From Thermoprotei archaeon (GTDB taxonomy: Archaea; Thermoproteota; Thermoprotei; Thermofilales; B20-G17): a stretch of DNA of 8,277 nucleotides. The position numbers and the translations under genes are program-made. The stretch's first letter is position 1. Each line of letters opens with the position of its first letter. The stretch covers positions 1 to 8,277 of the forward strand of contig QMSC01000052.1 in NCBI GenBank assembly GCA_003649515.1, in the 5' to 3' direction. A model generated the notes under the pieces. The model saw only the letters and a program-made list of their open reading frames with translations, was not told where the DNA came from and did no database searches. Shown piece by piece: positions 1 through 5,625 of the stretch.

Positions 1-92
1 ATGTTACTTTACAGTTATTGAATTTCGACTTGCAATCCTGCACGAGAAGAATTATTTAGATAAGGATGTTAAGTGAGGGTTTGAACTAATGT
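1..92. other. Intergenic stretch downstream of cbf5, no gene seen
   Basis: These 92 bases lie beyond the cbf5 stop codon. I see no complete open reading frame, tRNA or recognisable RNA. On the minus strand the stretch is moderately T-rich and might hold the end of the cbf5 transcript, but there is no clean T-run. A short piece near 77-88 (GGGTTTGAACTA) looks like a tRNA T-arm loop, but no matching stem or acceptor arm surrounds it. Confidence 0.5.
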
Positions 93-1085
93 CTAGTCCT
101 TCTTCTTCCAGAGAGGAGGATAGACTCCCGGTTCCATTATAACTCTTAGCGGCTTGGCGGCTAAGCCCTTATCCATAGTTATAATCTGTTCGCTACGAAC
201 TAGAGCCTTTGCAAGCGCTACTAGTTCTCCCTTTTGAGTAAAAATCGCTACTATATCTCCTTTGCGAATTCCACTGTCAAGCCGTAGGATTCCTGGCGTT
301 GCCAAGGCTGCACCATGACATATCGCGTCGACGGCACTATCTCTAATAACTATTTTGGGGAGATGCTCGACTGCCCTCTCGACCGGCATGATGAATTTCC
401 TTATACATTTCTCATTACCATCCTCCTTCCACATATAGTAGGCGTCCACTAGATCTTGTAGCGTTATTAGGGATTCATCCTCCCTAAATGGTCCAACTCT
501 TGTCCGCCTTAACTCTTGCATATGTGCTCCTACTCCCAAAACTTCCCCAATATCATGGCAAAGCTTTCTTATGTATGTCCCCCTCTCGCAACCTACCAGC
601 ATCAATATGTCCTTACCATCCATTTCAAGTATTCTAATGTAGTATATCCTCCGCACTCTAACCACGCGTTTAACCGAAGACCTTAAAGGGGGTCTCTGGT
701 ATATTGGTCCAATGAATTCATTTATTGTGCTTATCAGTCTATCCTCAGGTACGCTTCCATGAAGCCTCATTAGACAAACATATTCCTTGCCCGCATTGAT
801 CAACGCTGGCATAACCTTAGTGGCTTTCTCCAAAGCTATTGGAAGAACACCAGTTACTTTGGGATCTAAGGTTCCTCCATGCCCTGCACGATTCAAACCG
901 AATATCTTCTTAATCCATGCAACTACTTCGTGGCTCGTAGGTCCCGGGGGTTTGTCAAGATTTACAATACCCTTCTTAATCAGATCCTCAATGCTTCGCT
1001 TTTCAGGAGGCACTCCATACTCAGGATTTGTCTCTTCTTCAGCCTTGATCAAAACCTCTCGCTTTCTTAGAAAGGGATCTCTCAA
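93..1085 (-). CDS. cbf5: Archaeal Cbf5 (TruB-family) pseudouridine synthase, catalytic subunit of H/ACA RNP
   Basis: Catalytic subunit of box H/ACA ribonucleoproteins, which with Nop10, Gar1, L7Ae and a guide RNA converts uridines in rRNA to pseudouridine; archaeal Cbf5 can also make Psi55 in tRNA. The 330-residue length is normal. Visible are the TruB N-terminal motif NLDKPPGPTSHEV (42-54), the catalytic motif GHGGTLDPKVTG (68-79) with the nucleophile Asp74, an active-site tyrosine in KEYVCLMRLHG (Y102), and the RGTYIRKLCHDIG motif (168-180) with the conserved Arg173. The C-terminal part, about 245-322, is a PUA domain that binds the guide RNA. The start is a TTG at 1085-1083 with a G-run (1097-1101) about 11 bases upstream; no ATG or GTG lies in frame nearby. 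A later TTG at residue 12 would also leave the domains intact. The gene follows rpl14e on the same strand after 176 bp, a pairing common in Thermoproteota, and appears to have its own TATA box. Confidence 0.96.
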   Translation of the reverse strand: MRDPFLRKREVLIKAEEETNPEYGVPPEKRSIEDLIKKGIVNLDKPPGPTSHEVVAWIKKIFGLNRAGHGGTLDPKVTGVLPIALEKATKVMPALINAGKEYVCLMRLHGSVPEDRLISTINEFIGPIYQRPPLRSSVKRVVRVRRIYYIRILEMDGKDILMLVGCERGTYIRKLCHDIGEVLGVGAHMQELRRTRVGPFREDESLITLQDLVDAYYMWKEDGNEKCIRKFIMPVERAVEHLPKIVIRDSAVDAICHGAALATPGILRLDSGIRKGDIVAIFTQKGELVALAKALVRSEQIITMDKGLAAKPLRVIMEPGVYPPLWKKKD

Positions 1086-1188
1086 ATGACTCTTTACCCC
1101 CTTCTCACATTTGTTTCGACCCGCTCATTCACTTTTCGGTTGCTTCCACTCTTTTCCTTTACGCGGCTTTATTCTGCTATGACCTTAA

Positions 1189-1198
1189 CTTTATACCC
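1189..1198 (-). promoter_or_regulatory. Putative TATA box for cbf5
   Basis: Read on the minus strand this is GGGTATAAAGT, a good archaeal TATA box (TATAAA at 1195-1190). Initiation about 26 bases further on would fall near 1166 and give cbf5 an 80-base leader. The gap between rpl14e and cbf5 is long enough for an independent promoter, but co-transcription with rpl14e is equally possible. Assigned by motif only. Confidence 0.4.
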
Positions 1199-1212
1199 AT
1201 TTTGAAGCATTT

Positions 1213-1232
1213 TTAGTACATATTAGTACATA
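1213..1232. repeat. Perfect tandem repeat of 10 bp (TTAGTACATA x2)
   Basis: Two abutting identical copies of TTAGTACATA, each containing the self-complementary GTAC, followed directly by CTTAG. The array begins about 18 bp upstream, in the direction of cbf5 transcription, of the TATA-like box at 1190-1195. Its period is near one helical turn, so it could be a binding site for a regulator; that role is inference only. Confidence 0.45.
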
Positions 1233-1261
1233 CTTAGACTAGTTCAAAAAGTTGTTCCTGA

Positions 1262-1552
1262 CTAGATTATCTTAGGCTCAACTCGTATAGGCTGTCTCAT
1301 TTCATCTATTAACTTCGCTTCTTCCAATGCTTTTTTAACCTCCTCGTCACTGGCTCCTTTTGATATGTTTATTTTCATTGGCGTAGGTACTAGGTGCTTT
1401 ATATTGGCTCTTCTACGCTTAACACCAGTAATTTCCTTGGGACCCGTCACTACGACGAAGTTCTCGTTAATTATGTCCACTATAACGCACTTTCTACCGG
1501 CTTCCCTACCTCTTGTTTTAACGCATATCCTACCTACATCGAAAACCGGCAA
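1262..1552 (-). CDS. rpl14e: 50S ribosomal protein eL14 (L14e)
   Basis: Large-subunit ribosomal protein shared by archaea and eukaryotes, absent from bacteria. It is a small SH3-like beta-barrel protein; the stretch VGRICVKTRGREAGRKCVIV is the hallmark N-terminal part and is followed by VTGPKEITGVKRRRANI and a C-terminal helix with GASDEEVKKALEEA. The reading frame also allows a GTG start at 1582, ten residues earlier. I prefer the TTG at 1552-1550: a strong G-rich ribosome site (GGGGGGAG) sits 5 bases upstream, and the protein then starts MPVFDVGRICVK, matching the usual family start, with 96 residues, the usual length. The GTG remains possible if the mRNA is nearly leaderless, because the TATA box at 1610-1617 puts initiation near 1588. 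Divergent from rps13 and upstream of cbf5. Confidence 0.93.
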   Translation of the reverse strand: MPVFDVGRICVKTRGREAGRKCVIVDIINENFVVVTGPKEITGVKRRRANIKHLVPTPMKINISKGASDEEVKKALEEAKLIDEMRQPIRVEPKII

Positions 1553-1609
1553 CTTAGCTCCCCCCTGCTCTTCCCTGCTCACACTTTTAAATTTTGTGTA
1601 AAGTTAAAA

Positions 1610-1617
1610 TTTATAAA
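1610..1617. promoter_or_regulatory. Palindromic TATA box shared by rpl14e and rps13
   Basis: TTTATAAA is a perfect palindrome in the gap between two divergent ribosomal-protein genes. Its centre lies about 32 bp from the rps13 ATG and about 31 bp from the upstream GTG of rpl14e, so it could serve either strand. On the plus strand it is preceded by AGTTAAAA, a plausible BRE; on the minus strand it is preceded by CCCCCTTG, a poor BRE. The plus direction (rps13) is therefore likely stronger. A second A/T block (1585-1595) is too close to the rpl14e start to act as its TATA box. Confidence 0.6.
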
Positions 1618-1645
1618 CAAGGGGGAAAATAGCGTAAAGGGTACT

Positions 1646-2095
1646 ATGAGCGAGGAGTTCAAGTATATTGTAAGAATAGGAGATAAAGACCTACCAGGAG
1701 ACAAACGCATAGCCTATGCGCTAGCAAGAATTAAGGGTATAGGAGTTAACACAGCCATAGCAATATCACGTAGACTAGGCATAGATCCGTTCCAAAAGAT
1801 AGGAAGCCTTTCAGAAGCCGATATAAAAAGACTTGATGAGGCCATAAGACGCCTACATGATTTCAACTTTCCATACTGGTTCCTAAACAGACCCAGAGAT
1901 CCTCAAACGGGCGAAAACCTACACTTGGTAGGGTCAGAGCTTATACTCCGAGTTAAGTGGGATATAGAGTTAATGAAGAAAATTAAATGCTGGAAAGGCA
2001 TTAGACATATGCTTGGACTCAAGGTTCGCGGCCAGAGAACCCGCACCACTGGAAGAACAGGCATAACGGTTGGAGTAACTAAGCGCAGGAAATAG
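1646..2095 (+). CDS. rps13: 30S ribosomal protein uS13
   Basis: Small-subunit head protein that contacts the 50S subunit and the P-site tRNA. The 149-residue length is typical for archaea. Visible are the archaeal N-terminus MSEEFKYIVRIGDKDLPGDK, the helix-two-turn-helix (26-47, KGIGVNTAIAISRRLGID), the archaeal/eukaryotic insert with PYWFLNRPRD, and the basic C-terminal tail GIRHMLGLKVRGQRTRTTGR (118-137) that reaches the tRNA. The frame stays open for 84 codons upstream, across the antisense of rpl14e, but that part has no family resemblance. The ATG at 1646 follows the TATA box by about 30 bp and has a short AAAGGG element 3 bases upstream, implying a very short leader. It is the first gene of rps13-rps4-rps11, with 12 bp to rps4. 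Confidence 0.97.
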   Translation: MSEEFKYIVRIGDKDLPGDKRIAYALARIKGIGVNTAIAISRRLGIDPFQKIGSLSEADIKRLDEAIRRLHDFNFPYWFLNRPRDPQTGENLHLVGSELILRVKWDIELMKKIKCWKGIRHMLGLKVRGQRTRTTGRTGITVGVTKRRK

Positions 2096-2107
2096 GGGGA
2101 ATTAAGT

Positions 2108-2638
2108 ATGGGAGATCCTAAGAAACCTAGAAAAAAGTGGGAGGGTCCTACACGTCCCTGGGTAAAAGAGGTCTTAATGCAAGAGTTAGAATTAATTGGC
2201 AGATTTGGATTAAGGAACAAGCGAGAGTTATGGATCGCTAAAACATTTCTAAGGAAGATCAGGGCGCGAGCACGTAGCCTACTAGCACTTCCATCCAACG
2301 AGAGAAAGGTACAGGAGAGAATCCTCGTTGAACGCTTGCATAGACTCGGTCTTCTACCTTCGAAAGAGGCTACAGTCGACGACATTTTAAGCTTGACTGT
2401 GGAGCACGTCCTTAGAAGAAGGCTCCAAACAATAGTCTTCGAGAAGGGATTAGCTACGTCAATATACCACGCAAGGCAGCTTATAACGCATGGACATATA
2501 GCTGTTAATGGAAGGAGAGTAAGGAGTCCTGGGTACTTTGTAACGAGGGAGGAAGAGGATAAGATAGGGTTCTACACTAGCTCTCCTTACGCAAAACAAG
2601 AAATAAAAGTCGGTACGGGGGGTGCTGAACAGACATGA
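2108..2638 (+). CDS. rps4: 30S ribosomal protein uS4
   Basis: Primary 16S rRNA-binding protein that nucleates assembly of the 30S body and helps form the mRNA entry site. At 176 residues it has the archaeal length. The N-terminus MGDPKKPRKKWEGPTRPW is the archaeal type, without the bacterial-style zinc cysteines. The S4 RNA-binding domain spans about 103-155: RRRLQTIVFEKGLATSI, then HARQLITHGHIAVNGRRV and SPGYFV. The ATG at 2108 has a G-run (2095-2099) 8 bases upstream that includes the last base of the rps13 stop codon. The stop codon overlaps the rps11 start as ATGA, which points to translational coupling. Confidence 0.97.
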   Translation: MGDPKKPRKKWEGPTRPWVKEVLMQELELIGRFGLRNKRELWIAKTFLRKIRARARSLLALPSNERKVQERILVERLHRLGLLPSKEATVDDILSLTVEHVLRRRLQTIVFEKGLATSIYHARQLITHGHIAVNGRRVRSPGYFVTREEEDKIGFYTSSPYAKQEIKVGTGGAEQT

Positions 2639-3036
2639 GTTCCGCGCAAAAGAAGGGAAGATGGGGTATCGCCCACATATACGCCAGCTATAACAATACT
2701 CTAATACTCATTACAGATCTCACAGGCGCCGAGACCATAGCAAAAGCCAGCGGCGGAATGGTCGTGAGAGCCGACAGGGATAAGCCCAGCCCCTGGGCGG
2801 CTATGCAAGCAGCTATGAAAGCAGCAAAAGAAGCTCTGGCAAAGGGCATTGTGAGAGTACATGTAAAAGTTCGTGCCCCAGGAGGTTACGGGCCAAAAAA
2901 CCCGGGTCCAGGCGCTGCCCCAGCTATCAGGGCTCTGGTAAGAGCCGGTTTAATGGTTGATCGAATAGAAGACGTAACACCACTGCCAACTGACACTATA
3001 AGGAAACCTGGCGGTAGGAGAGGGCGCAGAGTCTAG
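2635..3036 (+). CDS. rps11: 30S ribosomal protein uS11
   Basis: Small-subunit platform protein next to the E site, contacting 16S rRNA and the mRNA path. The 133 residues are full length. Diagnostic stretches are WGIAHIYASYNNTLILITDLTG near the N-terminus, the GGMVVRADRDKPSPWAAMQAA motif (40-60), RVHVKVRAPGG (74-84), and the very basic end IRKPGGRRGRRV. The ATG overlaps the rps4 stop (ATGA). This is the last gene of the plus-strand operon: in many archaea rpoD would follow directly, but here the next gene, fni, is convergent and shares the CTAG tetramer with this stop codon. Confidence 0.97.
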   Translation: MSSAQKKGRWGIAHIYASYNNTLILITDLTGAETIAKASGGMVVRADRDKPSPWAAMQAAMKAAKEALAKGIVRVHVKVRAPGGYGPKNPGPGAAPAIRALVRAGLMVDRIEDVTPLPTDTIRKPGGRRGRRV

Positions 3037-4148
3037 AACGAAATATTCTTTCTTGCTTTTTCTAAATCGATAGACCTTTGCTGAAGCCACGCTAGAAATC
3101 TAGGGGATAGAACTAAAGGAACTTGTGTAAGGTCCTTAACCCTTCTGGCTCCTACCAAGAACATAGCTATTTTAAGCTCGTCGATCACTGACCTGAGGTA
3201 TTCCTTTATACTCTCCACTCCTCCTTTAACATACGCCCTTAAAACAGGTAGCGCTATTCCTACAAGATTTGCTCCTAAAGCAATGGCCTTAGCTGCGTGA
3301 ATACCTGTTCGAATACCTCCTGTAGCTATTAACGGTAGGGATGTCACGCTACGTACTTCACATATAGAGACAGCTGTCGGAATGCCCCAATGGGAGAAAG
3401 TTTCCGATATCCTTGCCTTATAGAACTCCCCCTTCCTTAAGGCTCTATAATACTCTACAAGTGCGAAAGATGTTCCTCCAGCACCCCCTACGTCAATTGC
3501 AGAAATACCCGTTGTAATAGCCTTTAGAGCCGCCTCCTTTGAAAAGCCACAACCTGTTTCCTTTAAAATCACAGGTATTTTTATGCTCTCGACTATTTCT
3601 CTAATTTTTTCTAAAAGACCTGCGTATACAGGCTCTCCCTCAAGTTGCACGCTTTCATGCAATGGATTCAAGTGTATGGCGAGGGCGTTTGCATCGATCA
3701 TTTCTAAAAGCCGCTCTATTGTCTCTAGATCAATCTCTCCTAGCACTAACTGACTCGCTCCTATATTACCTACAATAAAAGCCGTTGGTGCTTTTTTCCT
3801 TACTACGCTGAAAGTCTCTTCGGCTTCGCGGCTCTTCAATGCTGCTCTCTGACTTCCCACACCCATTCCTATGCCTAACTCCTCAACAACTTCTGCTATT
3901 GCTACGTTAATCTCCTTTGTCTGAACGTGACCACCTGTCATTCCTGCAACCATTATCGGAGCTTTAAACTCGTGATCCAGAAAGCTTGTTGTCGTATCTA
4001 TGTCGCTTAGGTTACTCTCAGGAAGAGAGTCATGTAACAGGTAAATATCCTCAAACCATGCAGTGAGATCCTTAGGTTCAACATTCTCCCTAGAGCATAT
4101 CTGTATGTGCTCGAGCTTTCTATTTTCGAGAGAATCATCAGCTTTCAT
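3033..4148 (-). CDS. fni: Type 2 isopentenyl-diphosphate delta-isomerase (FMN-dependent)
   Basis: Interconverts isopentenyl diphosphate and dimethylallyl diphosphate using reduced FMN and Mg2+; it supplies the primer for archaeal isoprenoid lipids and acts in the cytoplasm. The 371-residue TIM-barrel protein shows the family motifs in order: RKLEHI (10-15), FEDIYLLHDSLPE (32-44), PIMVAGMTGGH (64-74), GMGVGSQRAAL (94-104), HLNPLHESVQLEGE (159-172), LKETGCGFSKEA (195-206), DVGGAGGTSF (219-228) and ATGGIRTGIHAAKAIALGA (275-293). The position before Glu165, usually Gln in the motif HxNxxQE, is His164 here. The ATG at 4148 lies about 14 bases past the start site predicted from a TATA box at 4183-4191, with a weak GGGA element nearby. 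Archaea often place this gene downstream of rps2-MEMO and mevalonate-pathway kinases; here the kinases are missing and a gap precedes it. Confidence 0.95.
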   Translation of the reverse strand: MKADDSLENRKLEHIQICSRENVEPKDLTAWFEDIYLLHDSLPESNLSDIDTTTSFLDHEFKAPIMVAGMTGGHVQTKEINVAIAEVVEELGIGMGVGSQRAALKSREAEETFSVVRKKAPTAFIVGNIGASQLVLGEIDLETIERLLEMIDANALAIHLNPLHESVQLEGEPVYAGLLEKIREIVESIKIPVILKETGCGFSKEAALKAITTGISAIDVGGAGGTSFALVEYYRALRKGEFYKARISETFSHWGIPTAVSICEVRSVTSLPLIATGGIRTGIHAAKAIALGANLVGIALPVLRAYVKGGVESIKEYLRSVIDELKIAMFLVGARRVKDLTQVPLVLSPRFLAWLQQRSIDLEKARKNISF

Positions 4149-4182
4149 GTTCCCACTAGTCTAGCACTTCATGGCTAGAAGT

Positions 4183-4191
4183 ATTATAAAA
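4183..4191 (-). promoter_or_regulatory. Putative TATA box for fni
   Basis: On the minus strand this reads TTTTATAAT, preceded by CAAG. Transcription would start near 4161, leaving a leader of about 14 bases before the fni ATG. This spacing supports fni as an independently transcribed gene rather than part of an amrB operon. Confidence 0.5.
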
Positions 4192-4450
4192 CTTGCGCAG
4201 GATTCTCATCCAGACATAGTCCATGAGCACGCGAAATCATTATAGGTGCAGGCATTGAAGAGAGAAGTCCCGTAATATTACCGTTCCATTACTCTACTGA
4301 AAGGACAAAACAACGCGGAGTGTGTCATTACGATCAGTTGCATCTTGAGCCCGACTACAGAAGTAGAGCTTCTCTGAATAATTATAGATTTCGGCGACCT
4401 CTGCAGATAAACTATTAAATTACGTCACAGTTACCGTTCTCCCGTTTCGT

Positions 4451-4467
4451 AAAACTATATAAGTTTT
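4451..4467. promoter_or_regulatory. TATA-containing palindrome, possible orphan promoter
   Basis: AAAACT-ATATA-AGTTTT: 6-bp arms around an A/T core, giving ACTATATAAG on the plus strand and CTTATATAGT on the minus strand. Either reading is a fair archaeal TATA box. No protein gene starts at the expected distance on either strand, so if active it would drive a non-coding transcript of the gap (minus direction, start near 4433) or antisense to amrB (plus direction, start near 4485). Alternatively it is only an A/T-rich intergenic palindrome. Confidence 0.3.
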
Positions 4468-4489
4468 CATCCTCACACAAAATTAGCAT

Positions 4490-4528
4490 ACACCATAACC
4501 CTAAGAAGTATAAAAACACACACCATAA
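4490..4528. repeat. Direct repeat ACACCATAA, two copies 30 bp apart
   Basis: Identical 9-mers at 4490-4498 and 4520-4528, just beyond the amrB stop codon in the direction of its transcription. Between them lies GTATAAAAAC (about 4509-4518), which on the minus strand gives a short T-run (GTTTTTATAC) that could act as a transcript end for amrB. On the plus strand the same bases resemble a TATA box with no gene behind it. Confidence 0.3.
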
Positions 4529-4536
4529 TACAGAAA

Positions 4537-5403
4537 CTAATGTTTCAACTCCTTTTCAAAGAGTATGCTTGCATATCCCACTACTGAACTCCTATCACCA
4601 GTGATGTCTCCAGACGTAGCGTACTTTAACAGCTTTGCCTTGATACCTCCTAGGTTTTTTGCCACTTGCATTAATACCATTACTGGACCATATCCGCACA
4701 TTGTGATATCATACTTCATTATAGTATCGTAAAGAAAACGCGGCTCAAGCGTCAAAATCGCTTTTATAGCCTGCATATCCTGCCTTTCCGCACGTTCTTG
4801 AGGCTCATAATGTGTAAAATCGCTACTAGCTATAATTATGAAGTTCTTCCCGTGCAGAATCTCACTAAGCGCATCGCCCAGCTCCTTACTTGCAAAAATA
4901 TTTTGCGCAAGCATCAGTATAGAAACTATTCTAAAGTCCTTTTGGAAGAGAAATTGTAGAAACGGTAGTTGCACTTCTAGAGAATGCTCAAATAAGTGGG
5001 GTTCTTCTTCGACCTCCGCAAGGCCTCTCAGGCTTTCAGACAATTCCTCAACTATTTTGCCGTCAACCTCTAATTCTCCAAGAGGAGTTTTCCACATACC
5101 CTCAGGATATATGGAGACCGGTGCGCCTACTCCATGGTGGTTGGGTCCCACAAGTACCACTATATCGGGTTTACCGTTCTGTGCGAGCGCATAGAATCCA
5201 TGCGCTGCAACAGGGCCTGAGTAGATATATCCGGCATGGGGTGAAACCAACCCTAAAATTCCTCGCTCCCCCTTATAATCAACTTTGGGAATCTCTCCAG
5301 GACCCAGGCTATGGGTGAAACACCACTTTAGCTGGTTTATAAGCGCCTCTCTATCCCGCTCGTAAAAATATCCAGCTACAGCGGGATTACGTACCCTAAT
5401 CAT
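4537..5403 (-). CDS. amrB: MEMO-family protein (AmmeMemoRadiSam system protein B)
   Basis: Homologue of human MEMO1 and of the class III (LigB-like) non-haem iron dioxygenase fold. The biochemical role in archaea is not settled; in many genomes the gene travels with AMMECR1 and a radical SAM protein, hence the system name. The 288-residue length is typical. Visible are NPAVAGYFY (6-14), SPHAGYIYSGPVAAHGFYAL (54-73) with His56, GPNHHGVGAPVSI (86-98) with His89/His90, EHSLEVQLPFLQ (139-150), ASSDFTHYE (192-200), CGYGPVMVLM (236-245) with Cys236, and the C-terminal GDRSSVVGYASILFE. His56, His89/90 and Cys236 correspond to the metal-binding His/His/Cys of MEMO1, so a metal site is probably kept. 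The ATG at 5403 has GTGAGGTT 5 bases upstream. It lies downstream of rps2 on the same strand, the conserved archaeal order, but after 222 bp and with its own likely TATA box. AMMECR1 and the radical SAM partner are not in this window. Confidence 0.92.
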   Translation of the reverse strand: MIRVRNPAVAGYFYERDREALINQLKWCFTHSLGPGEIPKVDYKGERGILGLVSPHAGYIYSGPVAAHGFYALAQNGKPDIVVLVGPNHHGVGAPVSIYPEGMWKTPLGELEVDGKIVEELSESLRGLAEVEEEPHLFEHSLEVQLPFLQFLFQKDFRIVSILMLAQNIFASKELGDALSEILHGKNFIIIASSDFTHYEPQERAERQDMQAIKAILTLEPRFLYDTIMKYDITMCGYGPVMVLMQVAKNLGGIKAKLLKYATSGDITGDRSSVVGYASILFEKELKH

Positions 5404-5432
5404 AAAACAACCTCACAAGCTATAAATAACAT

Positions 5433-5444
5433 CCTTTATTTAAC
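5433..5444 (-). promoter_or_regulatory. Putative TATA box for amrB
   Basis: On the minus strand GTTAAATAAAGG is a fair TATA box; initiation near 5412 would give a leader of about 9-10 bases that would include only part of the GTGAGGTT ribosome site. A second A/T box at 5421-5429 (TTATTTATA on the minus strand) is closer and would initiate inside the gene, so it is less likely. Confidence 0.35.
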
Positions 5445-5454
5445 TACTTTCTTC

Positions 5455-5471
5455 ACTTCTAAAATAGAAGT
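5455..5471. repeat. Perfect inverted repeat, 7-bp arms with AAA/TTT loop
   Basis: ACTTCTA-AAA-TAGAAGT forms a perfect 7-bp hairpin with a three-base loop. It lies about 11 bp upstream of the proposed amrB TATA box, so it could be an operator for amrB. Otherwise it is an RNA hairpin beyond the end of rps2. No protein is known to me for this sequence. Confidence 0.4.
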
Positions 5472-5518
5472 AAAGGTTCAGCTCACGAGCGTTTTAGAGA
5501 TTGAGATGAGAACATTAA

Positions 5519-5537
5519 CGGACAGAAATATTGTCCG
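5519..5537. repeat. Inverted repeat CGGACA-7 nt-TGTCCG
   Basis: Six-bp G/C-containing arms around the loop GAAATAT. It lies about 90 bp beyond the rps2 stop codon. As RNA it would form a stable hairpin in an rps2 3' tail; as DNA it could be a dyad binding site. It is not followed by a T-run on the minus strand, so a simple terminator role is not supported. Confidence 0.35.
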
Positions 5538-5583
5538 AGGCGTTCAAAGTAGTTAAGTGGCATGTATGCAGTTCACTACTATC

Positions 5584-5620
5584 AAAAGTTAAGTATAATA
5601 AAATTAGGGACTTCAAAGTC
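5584..5620 (-). terminator. Possible terminator of rps2
   Basis: Six bases after the rps2 stop the minus strand carries a short inverted repeat (GACTT-TG-AAGTC, 5620-5609). A T-rich tract follows, with TTTTATTATA and then ACTTTTGAT. Archaeal termination mainly needs oligo-T tracts, so the tract may be enough. The runs are only four T long, so the call is weak. Confidence 0.3.
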
Positions 5621-5625
5621 GCCTG

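Larger units (their letters stand above)
4149..4536. other. 388-bp gap between amrB and fni, no gene seen
   Basis: No long open frame, tRNA, or C/D-box RNA (no RTGATGA/CTGA pair) is visible on either strand. It holds the fni TATA box at its left end, a TATA-containing palindrome at 4451-4467, a weak inverted repeat AGAAG-TAGAG-CTTCT around 4360-4374, and a repeated ACACCATAA at 4490-4498 and 4520-4528 near its right end. It occupies the place where mevalonate kinase and isopentenyl phosphate kinase often sit in related clusters. I could not see remnants of those genes by eye. Confidence 0.5.

Noticed and set aside
77..88. tRNA T-arm-like piece GGGTTTGAACTA
   Set aside because: No opposing stem, anticodon arm or acceptor stem can be built on either side.
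1394..1645. 84-codon upstream extension of the rps13 frame
   Set aside because: It runs antisense to rpl14e, has no resemblance to uS13, and the TATA box at 1610 lies inside it; the ATG at 1646 gives the exact family N-terminus.
1903..2385. Minus-strand frame of 160 codons across rps13/rps4
   Set aside because: Antisense shadow of two certain ribosomal-protein genes; composition reflects their basic residues read backwards.
4200..4450. Box C/D or H/ACA guide RNA in the amrB-fni gap
   Set aside because: No proper C box (RTGATGA) with a paired D box (CTGA), and no convincing hairpin plus ACA at the right distance.
4838..5194. Plus-strand open frames inside amrB (also around 5121-5318)
   Set aside because: Mirror frames of a conserved gene; no recognisable motif or ribosome site.
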